DNA of 64,000 nucleotides from contig NZ_CABPSB010000001.1 in assembly GCF_902459655.1 (NCBI RefSeq), positions 248,001 to 312,000 of the forward strand. Direction: 5' to 3'. This DNA comes from Pandoraea anhela. GTDB taxonomy: Bacteria > Pseudomonadota > Gammaproteobacteria > Burkholderiales > Burkholderiaceae. The position numbers and the translations under genes are program-made. Under the pieces are notes generated by a model. The model saw nothing but the letters and a program-made list of their open reading frames with translations. It was not told the origin of the DNA and did not search any database. Below, piece after piece: positions 1-8,732 of the stretch. Numbering within the stretch: position 1 is the first letter of the stretch; each line of letters begins with the position of its first letter.

Positions 1-986
1 CGGCATTTGCCGCCGACACCCTCAATGTCGTGACCTTCGGCGGCGCCTTCGAGGCGGCGGCCAAGAAGGCATGGTTCGAGCCGTTCACGCAAGCCAGCGG
101 CGTCACGTTCGCCACCGAATCCTATGACGGCGGTCTCGCCAAGCTCTCGGCCATGGAGCAGGCGAAAAATACGACGTGGGACCTGATCGACATGGAAACC
201 AACGATGCGATCACGGCCTGCGACGAGGGGCTGCTCAGGAAGTTCGACAAGAAGACGCTCGGCAAGACCAGCGACTTCATCCCCGGCTCGATCAGCGAGT
301 GCGCCGTCGCGAGCATGGTCTGGTCGACGATTTACGCCTTCGATACCAGTAAGCTCAAGACCGCCCCGACGACGCTCAACGACTTCTTCGACTTGCAGAA
401 ATTCCCCGGCAAGCGCGGGCTGCGCAAGTCGCCGAAGGTGACGATGGAATGGGCGCTGATCGCCGACGGCGTCGATCCGAAGGATGTCTACAAGGTGCTC
501 GCCACGCCGGCCGGCGTTGACCGCGCGTTCAAGAAGCTCGACACCATCAAGAAGAGCATCGTCTGGTGGGAGTCCGGTGCGCAGGCGCCCCAGTTGCTCG
601 CAGACGGCGCGGTCGTGATGGTGCAGGCCTACAACGGCCGTATCGACGACGCCGCGAAGAAAGACAAGAAGCCGTTCAAGTCCGTGTGGGACGCCCAGGT
701 CTACGACTTCGAATGGTGGGGCGTGCCCGCCGGCGCCAAGCACGCCGATGCCGCTGCGAAGTTCATCGTCTCTCAGGCACAGCCGAAGGCGTCGGCCGAT
801 CTGTCGAAGTACATCGCCTACGCGCCGCCGCGCAAGGACGCCATCGCCTTCGTCGACAAGCAACGTCTGGCCGACATGCCGACCGCGCCGGAAAACTTCA
901 AGCGCGCCGTGCAGATCAACGCGAACTTCTGGGCCGACAACGCCGACGCCATCAACAAGCGTTTTCAGGTGTGGCTCACGCAGTAA
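1..986 (+). CDS. ABC transporter substrate-binding protein, polyamine type (5' partial)
   Basis: The reading frame is open from base 3, so the true start lies before the window; 327 residues are visible. The first visible residues (AFA followed by ADTLNVV) look like the end of a Sec signal peptide, so nearly all of the mature periplasmic protein is here. The early FGG motif, the tryptophan-rich middle (VWW near residue 190) and the final WADNADAINKRF stretch fit the bacterial family 1 binding proteins related to PotD, which bind spermidine, putrescine or similar cations. Two permease genes follow on the same strand, the first 46 bases after this stop, which supports an operon. The ATPase is not in the window and probably lies upstream. 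The actual substrate cannot be read from the sequence. Confidence 0.85.
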   Translation, partial: AFAADTLNVVTFGGAFEAAAKKAWFEPFTQASGVTFATESYDGGLAKLSAMEQAKNTTWDLIDMETNDAITACDEGLLRKFDKKTLGKTSDFIPGSISECAVASMVWSTIYAFDTSKLKTAPTTLNDFFDLQKFPGKRGLRKSPKVTMEWALIADGVDPKDVYKVLATPAGVDRAFKKLDTIKKSIVWWESGAQAPQLLADGAVVMVQAYNGRIDDAAKKDKKPFKSVWDAQVYDFEWWGVPAGAKHADAAAKFIVSQAQPKASADLSKYIAYAPPRKDAIAFVDKQRLADMPTAPENFKRAVQINANFWADNADAINKRFQVWLTQ

Positions 987-1032
987 TGCGTGCGACTTCT
1001 GACGTATCGGCCTACCGCACGAGATAACGCCC

Positions 1033-2304
1033 ATGCCCGCATCGACTCACGCCACGCCCGCCGGTGCTCGCCCGAGCACCGGCGGCCCCGTCGCCCAGGA
1101 TGCCCTCGCCGCCTATCGCCGGGTGCAACGGCGCGCGTCGATGCGGGCACTGCTGCTCGCCTTGCCGCTGATCGTATTTTTGCTCTCGACGTTCATCGCA
1201 CCGATCGCCATGCTGCTCGCGCGCAGCGTGCAGAACCACGAGGTGAGCGAGGGCATGCCGCACCTGGCGCGTGCGCTCGATGCGTGGGACGGCAACGAGG
1301 TCCCCGGCGAGTCTGCCTTCGCAATGCTCGCCGCCGATCTGAAGCAGGCTCGCGAGACCGGACAACTCGGCACCATCGCACGACGCATGAACTTCGCTCA
1401 GTCCGAGTTTCGCAGCCTGCTCATGCGCACCGCACGCGCGCTCGGTCACGACGCGCCGCCCGCGTGGAAGCCCGCGCTGACCGAACTCGACGAGCGCTGG
1501 AATTCCCCCGAAACGTGGCGTTTGCTCAAACGCGCCGCGACGTCTCCCACGCCGGACTACCTGCTCGCCGGCATGGACATGCAGGTCACACCGCAAGGCG
1601 CCGTCGCGCCGGTGCCGCAGAACGCCTCGGTGTATCGCGAGGCGTTCACGCGCACCATTTCTATCAGCGCGACCGTGACCGTGCTGTGCCTCATCCTCGG
1701 TTATCCGGTTGCCTGGCTGCTCGCGACCCTGCCCGAGAAGCCATGCAACCGTCTGATGCTGTTCGTGATCGTGCCGTTCTGGACGTCCCTGCTCGTGCGC
1801 ACGACGGCATGGTACGTCCTGCTGCAACCGGGCGGCGTGATCAACAGCTTGCTGTCCGCGCTCGGACTCACCTCGCATCCCGTCGCCCTGATCTTCAACC
1901 GCACCGGCGTGCTGATCGGCATGACGCACGTCCTGCTGCCTTACATGATTCTGGCGATCTACTCGGTGATGAAGAGCGTGTCGCCCGTCTATATGCGGGC
2001 CGCGAAGTCGCTCGGCGCGCATCCATTGACCGCCTTCGTGCGTGTCTACCTCCCGCAGACGCTGCCGGGCGTGGGCGCCGGATGTTTTCTCGTGTTCGTG
2101 CTGGCGCTGGGTTACTACATTACGCCTTCGCTGCTGGGCGGTGCGGGCGACGAAATGATCAGCCAGCTCATCGCCATGCAGACCAACACGCAACTCAACT
2201 GGGGGCTGGCCGGAGCGCTCTCGGCGTATCTGGTGATTTTTACGGCGGTGTTCTACTTCATCTTCAACCGCATTGTCGGCATCGACCGGCTGCGCTTCGG
2301 CTGA
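1033..2304 (+). CDS. ABC transporter permease, PotB type
   Basis: The product is 423 residues, longer than the usual 280-310 for PotB-type permeases. A first membrane segment sits near residues 37-60. It is followed by about 140 mostly hydrophilic residues before the standard permease core begins near residue 205 (FTRTISISATVTV). The core holds the EAA loop (AAKSLGAHPLTAF), which docks the ATPase, and ends with a membrane segment near the C-terminus. The gene lies between the binding protein and the second permease, as in pot-like importers. The long soluble insert between the first two membrane segments is seen in some subfamilies of this group. The substrate is unknown, but a polyamine or other small cation is the default guess. 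Confidence 0.88.
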   Translation: MPASTHATPAGARPSTGGPVAQDALAAYRRVQRRASMRALLLALPLIVFLLSTFIAPIAMLLARSVQNHEVSEGMPHLARALDAWDGNEVPGESAFAMLAADLKQARETGQLGTIARRMNFAQSEFRSLLMRTARALGHDAPPAWKPALTELDERWNSPETWRLLKRAATSPTPDYLLAGMDMQVTPQGAVAPVPQNASVYREAFTRTISISATVTVLCLILGYPVAWLLATLPEKPCNRLMLFVIVPFWTSLLVRTTAWYVLLQPGGVINSLLSALGLTSHPVALIFNRTGVLIGMTHVLLPYMILAIYSVMKSVSPVYMRAAKSLGAHPLTAFVRVYLPQTLPGVGAGCFLVFVLALGYYITPSLLGGAGDEMISQLIAMQTNTQLNWGLAGALSAYLVIFTAVFYFIFNRIVGIDRLRFG

Positions 2305-2341
2305 ACCGCAGCGCATCGTGAGCCACCGAGGAGGCACGACC

Positions 2342-3169
2342 ATGCAGGACAAACGCAATACGGTGTTGGCGGAGCGGGTGGCGTGGCGCTGGGTGCGTCT
2401 GCATACGGCCCTCACGCTGGGCTTTCTGATCGCGCCGATTCTCGCGATCATCCCGCTGTCGTTCAACGCCGGCTCGTATTTCTCGTATCCGATGACGGGC
2501 TTCTCGATGCGCTGGTATGCGCAGGCGCTCACGAGTCCGGACTGGCAGCGCGCCCTGCTCAACAGTCTCGGGATCGGCGCGGCCTCGACGCTGATCGCGA
2601 CGTGCCTGGGAACGCTGGCCGCGCTCGGCCTGAGCCGGTCGCAGTTTCCGCTGCGCTCGGTCGTCATGCCGGTCATCATCTCACCGATGATCGTGCCGAT
2701 CGTCGTGGTGGCTGCCGGCTTCTATCTGATCTTCGCGCCGCTCGGTCTGGTGAATTCTTATGCGGGGGTCGTACTGGCGCATGCCGCGCTGGGCACGCCG
2801 TTCGTCGTGATCACGGTCACGGCCTCGCTGCTGTCGTTCGATCAAAGCCTGCTGCGAGCCGCGTCGGGGCTCGGCGCCACGCCTTGGGTTACGTTCCGGC
2901 GCGTGACGCTGCCGCTGATCACCCCCGCCGTGGCGACGGGCAGCGTGTTCGCGTTCGCGACGTCGTTCGACGAGGTGATCGTGATCCTGTTCATCGGCGG
3001 ACCGGATCAGAAGACCGTGCCGCGTCAGATGTGGAGCGGCATTCGCGATGCCATCGATCCGTCGATCCTCGCCGTCGCCACGATGCTCATCGTGTTCGCG
3101 GTGTTGCTGTTCGCCAGCATCAACTGGCTGCGCGCGCGTGCCGCCGCCGCCAGTCGGGCGCTGGGCTGA
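2342..3169 (+). CDS. ABC transporter permease, PotC type
   Basis: This second inner-membrane permease has 275 residues from the ATG at 2342, which is preceded by a GAGGAGG ribosome-binding site about 9 bases upstream. A longer frame starting at 2273 would overlap the previous gene and was not chosen. The protein has about six membrane segments and the EAA loop (ASGLGATPWVTFRRV) near residues 180-195. It should pair with the longer permease as a heterodimer. The spacing to the previous gene is 37 bases, so the two are probably translated from one transcript. Confidence 0.88.
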   Translation: MQDKRNTVLAERVAWRWVRLHTALTLGFLIAPILAIIPLSFNAGSYFSYPMTGFSMRWYAQALTSPDWQRALLNSLGIGAASTLIATCLGTLAALGLSRSQFPLRSVVMPVIISPMIVPIVVVAAGFYLIFAPLGLVNSYAGVVLAHAALGTPFVVITVTASLLSFDQSLLRAASGLGATPWVTFRRVTLPLITPAVATGSVFAFATSFDEVIVILFIGGPDQKTVPRQMWSGIRDAIDPSILAVATMLIVFAVLLFASINWLRARAAAASRALG

Positions 3170-3323
3170 AGACGCGAATCCGTCGGCACCGCCTGAGCAC
3201 CTCGGGCGGGCAACATACCCTCTGGCGGTATCCGGGACGCGCTCGGCGTGCCGATGCATTACACTGACGCCCAAATTCACCCGAATTCCTCCTGCGTCCT
3301 TCGCCTCCTTGGCACTTATCTCC

Positions 3324-4574
3324 ATGTCCGAAGCCACCCCCACCACCCTCATCCTCGGCGCCGGTCAAGCCGGCGGTGAGACCGCGCTTGCCCTGCGTCA
3401 ACTGGGCTACACCGGCCGCATCGTGCTCGCCGGCAGCGAGACCCATCTGCCGTATCGCCGCCCGCCGCTCTCCAAAGCGTTCCTCGCCGGTCAGGCCGAT
3501 GAAGCGAGCTTGCTGATCCGCCCGGCAGACGGCTGGGAGAAAGCCGAGATCGAGGTGCGTCTCGGCGTCACTGCCACCGCCATCGACCGCGCCGCGCACA
3601 CCGTGTCGTTCGACGATGGCCAGACGGTACATTACGACCATCTGGTGCTTGCGCTCGGTGGCCGCGTGCGTCCCCTGCCGATTCCCGGCGGCGACGCCCC
3701 CAATGTTTATTACCTGCGCAATATCGCCGACGCCCAGCGCCTGCGCGACGCGCTCGCTCCGGGCAAGCGCGTCGTCGTGGTCGGCGGCGGGTACATCGGC
3801 CTCGAAGTCGCGGCAAGCGCCGTGAAGGCCGGCGCGTCGGTGACGGTGCTCGAAGCCGCCCCGCGCCTGCTGGCGCGCGTGGCAGAGGCCGATCTGGCCG
3901 GATTCTTCGCCACGTTGCATCGCGAGAACGGTGTGGATGTGCAGGTCGGCGTCGGTGTCACGGCGCTGGAGCAGGACGCCGACGCCAAGGTGGTAGCCGT
4001 AATGGCCGGTGACAAGCGTCTGGAAGCGGACGTCGTGGTCGTCGGCATCGGCCTGATCCCGAACACGGAACTGGCGCAGGCGGCCGGGCTGGCCGTCGAC
4101 AATGGCATCGTCGTGGACGAATTCGCCCGCACGAGCGACCCCGCGATTCTCGCCGTGGGCGACTGCGCGCACCACGCCCACCCGGCGCTGGGCCGTCGCA
4201 TCCGTCTGGAGTCGGTGCCGAGCGCCAGCGAGATGGCCAAGGTCGCCGCGAGCGTGGTGCACGGCGACGCGCCGAAGGCCGTCGCGACCGCACCGTGGTT
4301 CTGGTCGGACCAGTTCAACGCCAAGTTGCAGATGGTCGGCATGACGGACGGCCACGATGCCGTCGTGGAGCGCCGTTTGCCCGACGCACAGGGCGCCGCG
4401 GTCTTCATGCTGTTCTACCTGCGCAACGGCGCAGTGGTGGCGGCAGCGAGCATCAACCGCGCGCAGGAGTTCATGGCCGCACGCGAGCTCGTCGGACGCC
4501 GCGCCATTGTGGACCCGGCGCGTCTGGCCGATGCCGCGACGCCGCTCAAGACACTGCTGGCCGAACTCGGCTGA
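3324..4574 (+). CDS. FAD-dependent NAD(P)H oxidoreductase, ferredoxin reductase type
   Basis: The 416-residue product starts with MSEATPTTLILGAGQAGG, a Rossmann dinucleotide motif for FAD. A second Rossmann motif, VVGGGYIGLE near residue 153, binds NAD(P)H, and ILAVGDCAHH near residue 277 is the conserved FAD-contacting segment. This matches the rubredoxin/ferredoxin reductase family (rhodocoxin reductase, putidaredoxin reductase) with its C-terminal reductase domain. Such enzymes pass electrons from NAD(P)H to a ferredoxin that feeds a P450 or dioxygenase. No ferredoxin, P450 or oxygenase gene lies next to it, so the partner is unknown. The start at 3324 was chosen because the protein family begins here; the open frame extends upstream to 3048 inside the permease. 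Confidence 0.86.
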   Translation: MSEATPTTLILGAGQAGGETALALRQLGYTGRIVLAGSETHLPYRRPPLSKAFLAGQADEASLLIRPADGWEKAEIEVRLGVTATAIDRAAHTVSFDDGQTVHYDHLVLALGGRVRPLPIPGGDAPNVYYLRNIADAQRLRDALAPGKRVVVVGGGYIGLEVAASAVKAGASVTVLEAAPRLLARVAEADLAGFFATLHRENGVDVQVGVGVTALEQDADAKVVAVMAGDKRLEADVVVVGIGLIPNTELAQAAGLAVDNGIVVDEFARTSDPAILAVGDCAHHAHPALGRRIRLESVPSASEMAKVAASVVHGDAPKAVATAPWFWSDQFNAKLQMVGMTDGHDAVVERRLPDAQGAAVFMLFYLRNGAVVAAASINRAQEFMAARELVGRRAIVDPARLADAATPLKTLLAELG

Positions 4575-4604
4575 TCGGGGCCACGCTCGTCGCAGATACG
4601 CTCA

Positions 4605-4654
4605 CACGCCTGAACGTCTGAACGCCTATACGCCTGTATGCCTGTTCAGGCGTG
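4605..4654. repeat. 11-bp inverted repeat between convergent genes
   Basis: CACGCCTGAAC at 4605-4615 is exactly complementary to GTTCAGGCGTG at 4644-4654. The 28 bases between them contain further copies of the CGCCTG and CTGAAC words. It lies between the stops of two convergent genes (4574 and 4673) and could act as a terminator in both directions. There is no T-run, so a standard Rho-independent terminator is not supported. Confidence 0.5.
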
Positions 4655-4672
4655 CGCTGCAAACCGCTGCCG

Positions 4673-5608
4673 TCAGGCGGAGGCTGCGTGCGCGGGCAGC
4701 AGCAAGACCGGACGGCCCGCATGCCGGGCCGTATCCTCCGCCACACTGCCCAGCGTGAAGCGTCGGAAACCGCGTCGGCCATGCGTGCCCAGCACGATCA
4801 CGTCGACGTCCGCCTCCTTCCCCGCCGCGATGATCTGATCGGCCACGCCCTCGCCCACGGGCTGAATCTCCCTCATCTCGATCTCACAGGGCACTTCCGC
4901 CTCACGCAGGCGCTTTTCGGCCCAGTCACGCACCTGCTCGGCCACCGCGCGCACCGCATCGAGCAACGGCTCCGGATCGAACCCCGCGATGAACGGCCCC
5001 GGCAAATCGATCACATGCACCACACGCAGGGAGGCGCCATGGGTGCGTGCGAGCGTCAGGGCGTATTCGAACGCGAGGCGCGACGTCTCGCTGTCGTCGA
5101 GCGCGACGAGAATCCGCTCGTAGTGCCCGCCGGAGCGTAGCGGCAGATGCGGCCGGGCTTCGCCCGCCACGAGCATCACCGGCACCTCCGCGCTGCGCAG
5201 GATCTGTTCGGCGACGCTGCCCAGCATCGCCCGGCGCACCCCGCTGCGTCCGTGGGTCCCCACGATGATGATGTCCGCGCCCCACTCGATGGCCTCGCGG
5301 GTCATTGCCTCGGGAACCGTCTCCCCGGTCGTGCGCAGATCGAGCAGATGCGCCTGCGCATCGAACCCTTCCTCGCGCAGATACAGCACTGCGCGCGCTA
5401 AATGTTCTTCGCCTTCGCGCTGCATATCGCGCCGCACCTGTTCAAGATCGATGAGCTTGCCGAATGCCGCCGTCAGCAGATTGACGGGGTCTTCCACGGT
5501 ATGAATGACGCGGATCGCGTCGCCGTTGCGTGCAAAGGCGGCAGCCTCGCGCAACGCACGGCGGGACGACTCGCTACCATCGGTCGCCAGCAATATGCGT
5601 TTTGTCAT
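4673..5608 (-). CDS. Tandem universal stress protein (two Usp domains)
   Basis: The product is 311 residues from MTKRILLATDGS and contains two UspA-like domains. Each ends in the ATP-binding signature G-x2-G-x9-G-S: GTHGRSGVRRAMLGS in the first half and GTHGRRGFRRFTLGS in the second. Such tandem Usp proteins are cytoplasmic, bind ATP and help survival under stress or growth arrest. I chose the start at 5608 rather than the longer frame at 5644 because family members begin with a short lead into the first beta strand. The gene is convergent with the flavoprotein gene to its left. Confidence 0.9.
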   Translation of the reverse strand: MTKRILLATDGSESSRRALREAAAFARNGDAIRVIHTVEDPVNLLTAAFGKLIDLEQVRRDMQREGEEHLARAVLYLREEGFDAQAHLLDLRTTGETVPEAMTREAIEWGADIIIVGTHGRSGVRRAMLGSVAEQILRSAEVPVMLVAGEARPHLPLRSGGHYERILVALDDSETSRLAFEYALTLARTHGASLRVVHVIDLPGPFIAGFDPEPLLDAVRAVAEQVRDWAEKRLREAEVPCEIEMREIQPVGEGVADQIIAAGKEADVDVIVLGTHGRRGFRRFTLGSVAEDTARHAGRPVLLLPAHAASA

Positions 5609-5802
5609 GAGCAGCCTCGCGTTGGGAGTCGAAAGGAATGCCATGCGCGCGGTTCATCCGTCCGATGTTGCGCCGGATATGCCGCCGGATCAACGCCGCA
5701 CGACGCTTCTACTATACCGCCCGATCGAGCGCGAAGGCCACCCCGGCGGTCATCGTCTGCGCCGCACGACGATGACTCGGCGACCTCACCGTGATGCGAC
5801 GC

Positions 5803-5839
5803 AAAAACGCCACAGGCCCGCAACGACGGGCCTGTGGCG
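5803..5839 (-). terminator. Rho-independent terminator of the aldo/keto reductase gene
   Basis: A perfect 13-bp stem (CGCCACAGGCCCG, 5808-5820, with 5827-5839) closes a 6-base loop. Read on the minus strand it is followed by five T residues (5807-5803). It lies about 28 bases after the stop codon of the minus-strand aldo/keto reductase gene. Confidence 0.85.
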
Positions 5840-5867
5840 TGAAACTTGCTGCGATGGCGCCGATCGC

Positions 5868-6866
5868 TTACCGCGCGGTGTCGCCCCAACGATAGGCATG
5901 CGAGGCGTCGTCGAGCTTCGCCTTGAGTTCCGGCGGGAGGACGTAATCGATGGTGCCGAGCGTCTCGGTGAGTTGCTCGACGCGGCTCGCGCCGATGATC
6001 GCCGACGTCACGACGGGATTCGCCAGCACCCACGCCAGCGACAGGCGGGTCAGCGACTCGCCGGCGTCCGCGGCAATGCCCTTGAGCGTCTCGATGGTCT
6101 CGAACTCGCGCTCATGCCAGTAACGCTGCTGGTACATCGGGCCTGCCTTGCCGACGGTCGCGGCCGTAAAACGACCCTCGGTCGGGGCGGCGTCATGACG
6201 GTACTTACCCGTGAGCAGCCCCCCGGCGAGCGGGTTGTAAGGAATCACGGCCAGCCCTTCTTCGCTCGCCAACGGCAACAGTTCGCGCTCGATCTGGCGG
6301 AACAGCAGGTTGTAGCGCGGCTGCACCGACACGAAGCGCGCCACGCGCAGCACGTCGGCGCGGCCCAGCGCGCGGGCGAGGCGATACGCAAGGTAGTTCG
6401 ACACACCGACGTAGCGGGCCTTGCCGGACCTCACGATGACATCGAGCGCTTCGAGCGTCTCGTCGATGGGCGTATCCACGTCGTCAGAGTGGAGTTGATA
6501 CAGATCGACGTAATCGGTGCCGAGGCGCGAGAGCGACGCGTCGATGGCGCTCAGCAAATGTTTGCGCGACGCGCCCTTGTCCCACGGCGACGGCCCCATC
6601 TGACCGCAGGCCTTGGTCGCTACGATGAACTCGTCGCGACGGCCCTTCAGCCAGCGCCCGACGATTTCCTCGGTGCGGCCGACGAGCGAGGTGTCGGCGC
6701 CCAGCGGATAGACATCGGCGAGATCGATGAAGTTGACGCCCGCGTCCGCCGTGCGGTCGAGGATCGCGTGGCTCGCGGCTTCTTCGGTTTGCAGCCCGAA
6801 CGTCATGGTGCCGAGGCACAGGCGGGAAACAGACAGGCCGGTGCGGCCGAATTTCGTGTATTGCAC
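5868..6866 (-). CDS. Aldo/keto reductase
   Basis: This NADPH-dependent oxidoreductase of the aldo/keto reductase superfamily has 332 residues. The protein begins VQYTKFGRTGLSVSRLCLG, the usual opening of the YajO/Tas-like branch; the catalytic Asp-Tyr region (FIDLADVYPLG near residue 52) and the C-terminal cofactor-binding segment (SAIIGASRVEQL) are present. The start is a GTG at 6866 with GGGAG just upstream; an in-frame extension to 6989 has no family support. Substrates in this branch are varied aldehydes and ketones, and nothing nearby narrows it. A strong terminator follows. Confidence 0.88.
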   Translation of the reverse strand: MQYTKFGRTGLSVSRLCLGTMTFGLQTEEAASHAILDRTADAGVNFIDLADVYPLGADTSLVGRTEEIVGRWLKGRRDEFIVATKACGQMGPSPWDKGASRKHLLSAIDASLSRLGTDYVDLYQLHSDDVDTPIDETLEALDVIVRSGKARYVGVSNYLAYRLARALGRADVLRVARFVSVQPRYNLLFRQIERELLPLASEEGLAVIPYNPLAGGLLTGKYRHDAAPTEGRFTAATVGKAGPMYQQRYWHEREFETIETLKGIAADAGESLTRLSLAWVLANPVVTSAIIGASRVEQLTETLGTIDYVLPPELKAKLDDASHAYRWGDTAR

Positions 6867-6993
6867 GGTAACTCCCGAAGTTTTCGAAGGCAGAAACTGC
6901 GCTGCCCGCGCTCGCGGGCAAGGTGCACAGTATGCGCGATTCCGGAAAAACGCGTGCGACGGCGCCGCACCCGCTCGGAAACGCGTCACGCGC

Positions 6994-8616
6994 CTATTCG
7001 AGCGACTTCAGGTCGAGCCAGACACCGTCGACCCCGCGAATCAGAATCTTGCCGCCGTATTTCATCACGGTCGTCTGCTCGTTGGCCGATACGAAGGCCG
7101 TCTGCGGCAAGTCGTTCGCGTACTGCGCCAGATCCGGCGTCCCGGCGAACGGATTGTTGGCGATGAGATGCGAGATGAGCGTCGTCATCGCCAGATAGCT
7201 CGTCGGCGTGGAAATCGTCACCGGCGCACCATGCGACGCCGTTGCGCCATCGCCGAACCCGACGAGCTTGACCGCCACGGGGACGCGCGTGATTTCAGGC
7301 AGCGGAATCTCGCGCATGCCCGAGATCTGCAACTTGCTGCCGCGCAGTGCCGCCCCATGCTCCGGCACGAACACCACGACGGCCTTACGGCCCGACTTGG
7401 CGATGGTGTCGATGAACTGGCCGAAGTCGTCGAACATCGTCTTCGCCCGCAGCGGATAGCTCTGCACGCTCGTGAGCTTCGAGCCTTCCAGCCGGTTGCC
7501 GTCGTGCAGCGAGATGGTGTTGTAGTACAGCGCCACGCGCTTGTCGGGCATGGCCGTGCGCTGCTTCCACCACGCTTGCAACACGTCTGCGTCGGACCGG
7601 ATCGGCGTTTCGTCGAACGCCCGCATGGCCACACGAGCGCGCGTGTTGTCGAAAGGTGTCACGCCCGGCACGTTGAAGTTCTGTTGCACTTCCTGCATGA
7701 AGTTGTCGAAGTGACCGTCGTGGTTCATCGCCAGCGACGGCGTGAAACCGAGGGTCTTCAGGTCGCTCATGATGTAGCACTGCGGCCCCGCTGCGTCGTA
7801 CAGCGCCTTGTGTTCGGGCTGGCCGCAACCGGCGCGCAGCACGCGAATCGCCGCCGGGCCGCTATAGCTGGCCGCCGAGTTGAAATTCTTGAAGATAAAG
7901 TCGAACTTCGAGAGCAACGGCAGATTCTCGAGGTTATCGACGTCGAGATCGTCCTGTGCCAGCGAGCAGACATGCAGGAAGACGATGTCGAAGTCAGGGC
8001 CTGCGCCTGCTTGCGCCGGGAACGAGACCGAGCGGGTCAACTCGCGCGCATAAAAGCTGTTGAGCGCGGCGTTCGGATTCGCGCCGGGCGGCACCTCGCC
8101 GTCACCGCTCACGAACTCGTTGCTGCCGGCTGCCGTCGCACCACTCCCAGCCGCCTGCGCCGTGGTGTCGCCTTGCGCCGCCACCACCGGCGAGACCGAG
8201 ACGAGCGTGCCGACACGGAGCACGCCCGGCACGATGAGGAGCGCGAGCAGCACGAACGTCGTGACGCGTACCCAGCGGTTCACGATCCAGTACGCCAGCA
8301 CCATGATCGCGAGCAACAGCCAGTCGCGCGCGGACACGAAACGGCCGAGCAACTCGAGGATGTACGAGGCGCGGAATTGCAGGAGCGCGGGCAACTGTTC
8401 GATGAAGCGCGCGAACGGCGGCAGATTCGAGTCGTAATAGAGAAGCGCCACGCCTAGCGGAATGGCGATCGCCTGCCGTGCGATGCGGGCCCAGCGCGGG
8501 CGCAACCGCACCACGAGAAACAGTGCGAAGAGGAAATTAGGCAGCACGTGAAAGCCGATGATGCCCGCCCACAGCAGCAACAGCTTCAGAATGAAATAGA
8601 GGTTCCAGATGCCCAT
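6994..8616 (-). CDS. bcsG: Cellulose phosphoethanolamine transferase BcsG
   Basis: BcsG is an inner-membrane enzyme that decorates nascent cellulose with phosphoethanolamine taken from phosphatidylethanolamine. The 540-residue protein starts MGIWNLYFILKLLLLW with a good AAGGGAA ribosome-binding site. It has several membrane segments in the first 170 residues and then a periplasmic alkaline-phosphatase-like domain. The segment SYSGPAAIRVLRAGCGQ holds the nucleophilic serine known from E. coli BcsG, and VVFVPEHGAALRG is a conserved metal-site region. It is the last gene of the bcs operon, 116 bases after bcsA. Its usual partners BcsE and BcsF are not found in the cluster. Confidence 0.93.
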   Translation of the reverse strand: MGIWNLYFILKLLLLWAGIIGFHVLPNFLFALFLVVRLRPRWARIARQAIAIPLGVALLYYDSNLPPFARFIEQLPALLQFRASYILELLGRFVSARDWLLLAIMVLAYWIVNRWVRVTTFVLLALLIVPGVLRVGTLVSVSPVVAAQGDTTAQAAGSGATAAGSNEFVSGDGEVPPGANPNAALNSFYARELTRSVSFPAQAGAGPDFDIVFLHVCSLAQDDLDVDNLENLPLLSKFDFIFKNFNSAASYSGPAAIRVLRAGCGQPEHKALYDAAGPQCYIMSDLKTLGFTPSLAMNHDGHFDNFMQEVQQNFNVPGVTPFDNTRARVAMRAFDETPIRSDADVLQAWWKQRTAMPDKRVALYYNTISLHDGNRLEGSKLTSVQSYPLRAKTMFDDFGQFIDTIAKSGRKAVVVFVPEHGAALRGSKLQISGMREIPLPEITRVPVAVKLVGFGDGATASHGAPVTISTPTSYLAMTTLISHLIANNPFAGTPDLAQYANDLPQTAFVSANEQTTVMKYGGKILIRGVDGVWLDLKSLE

Positions 8617-8732
8617 CGTATGGTTCCCTTGGGTCGCCGCGTCGTGTGCGGCGCACGTTCTGCCGATGTCTCGTTGTCTCGCCCGGTGCGGCAGGCCTTG
8701 CGGCCGGCGCTCACCGGGTCCACCGTGTCGTT

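Noticed and set aside
8617-8732. Search for bcsF between bcsA and bcsG
   Set aside because: The 116-bp gap has no open frame with a ribosome-binding site and hydrophobic helix.
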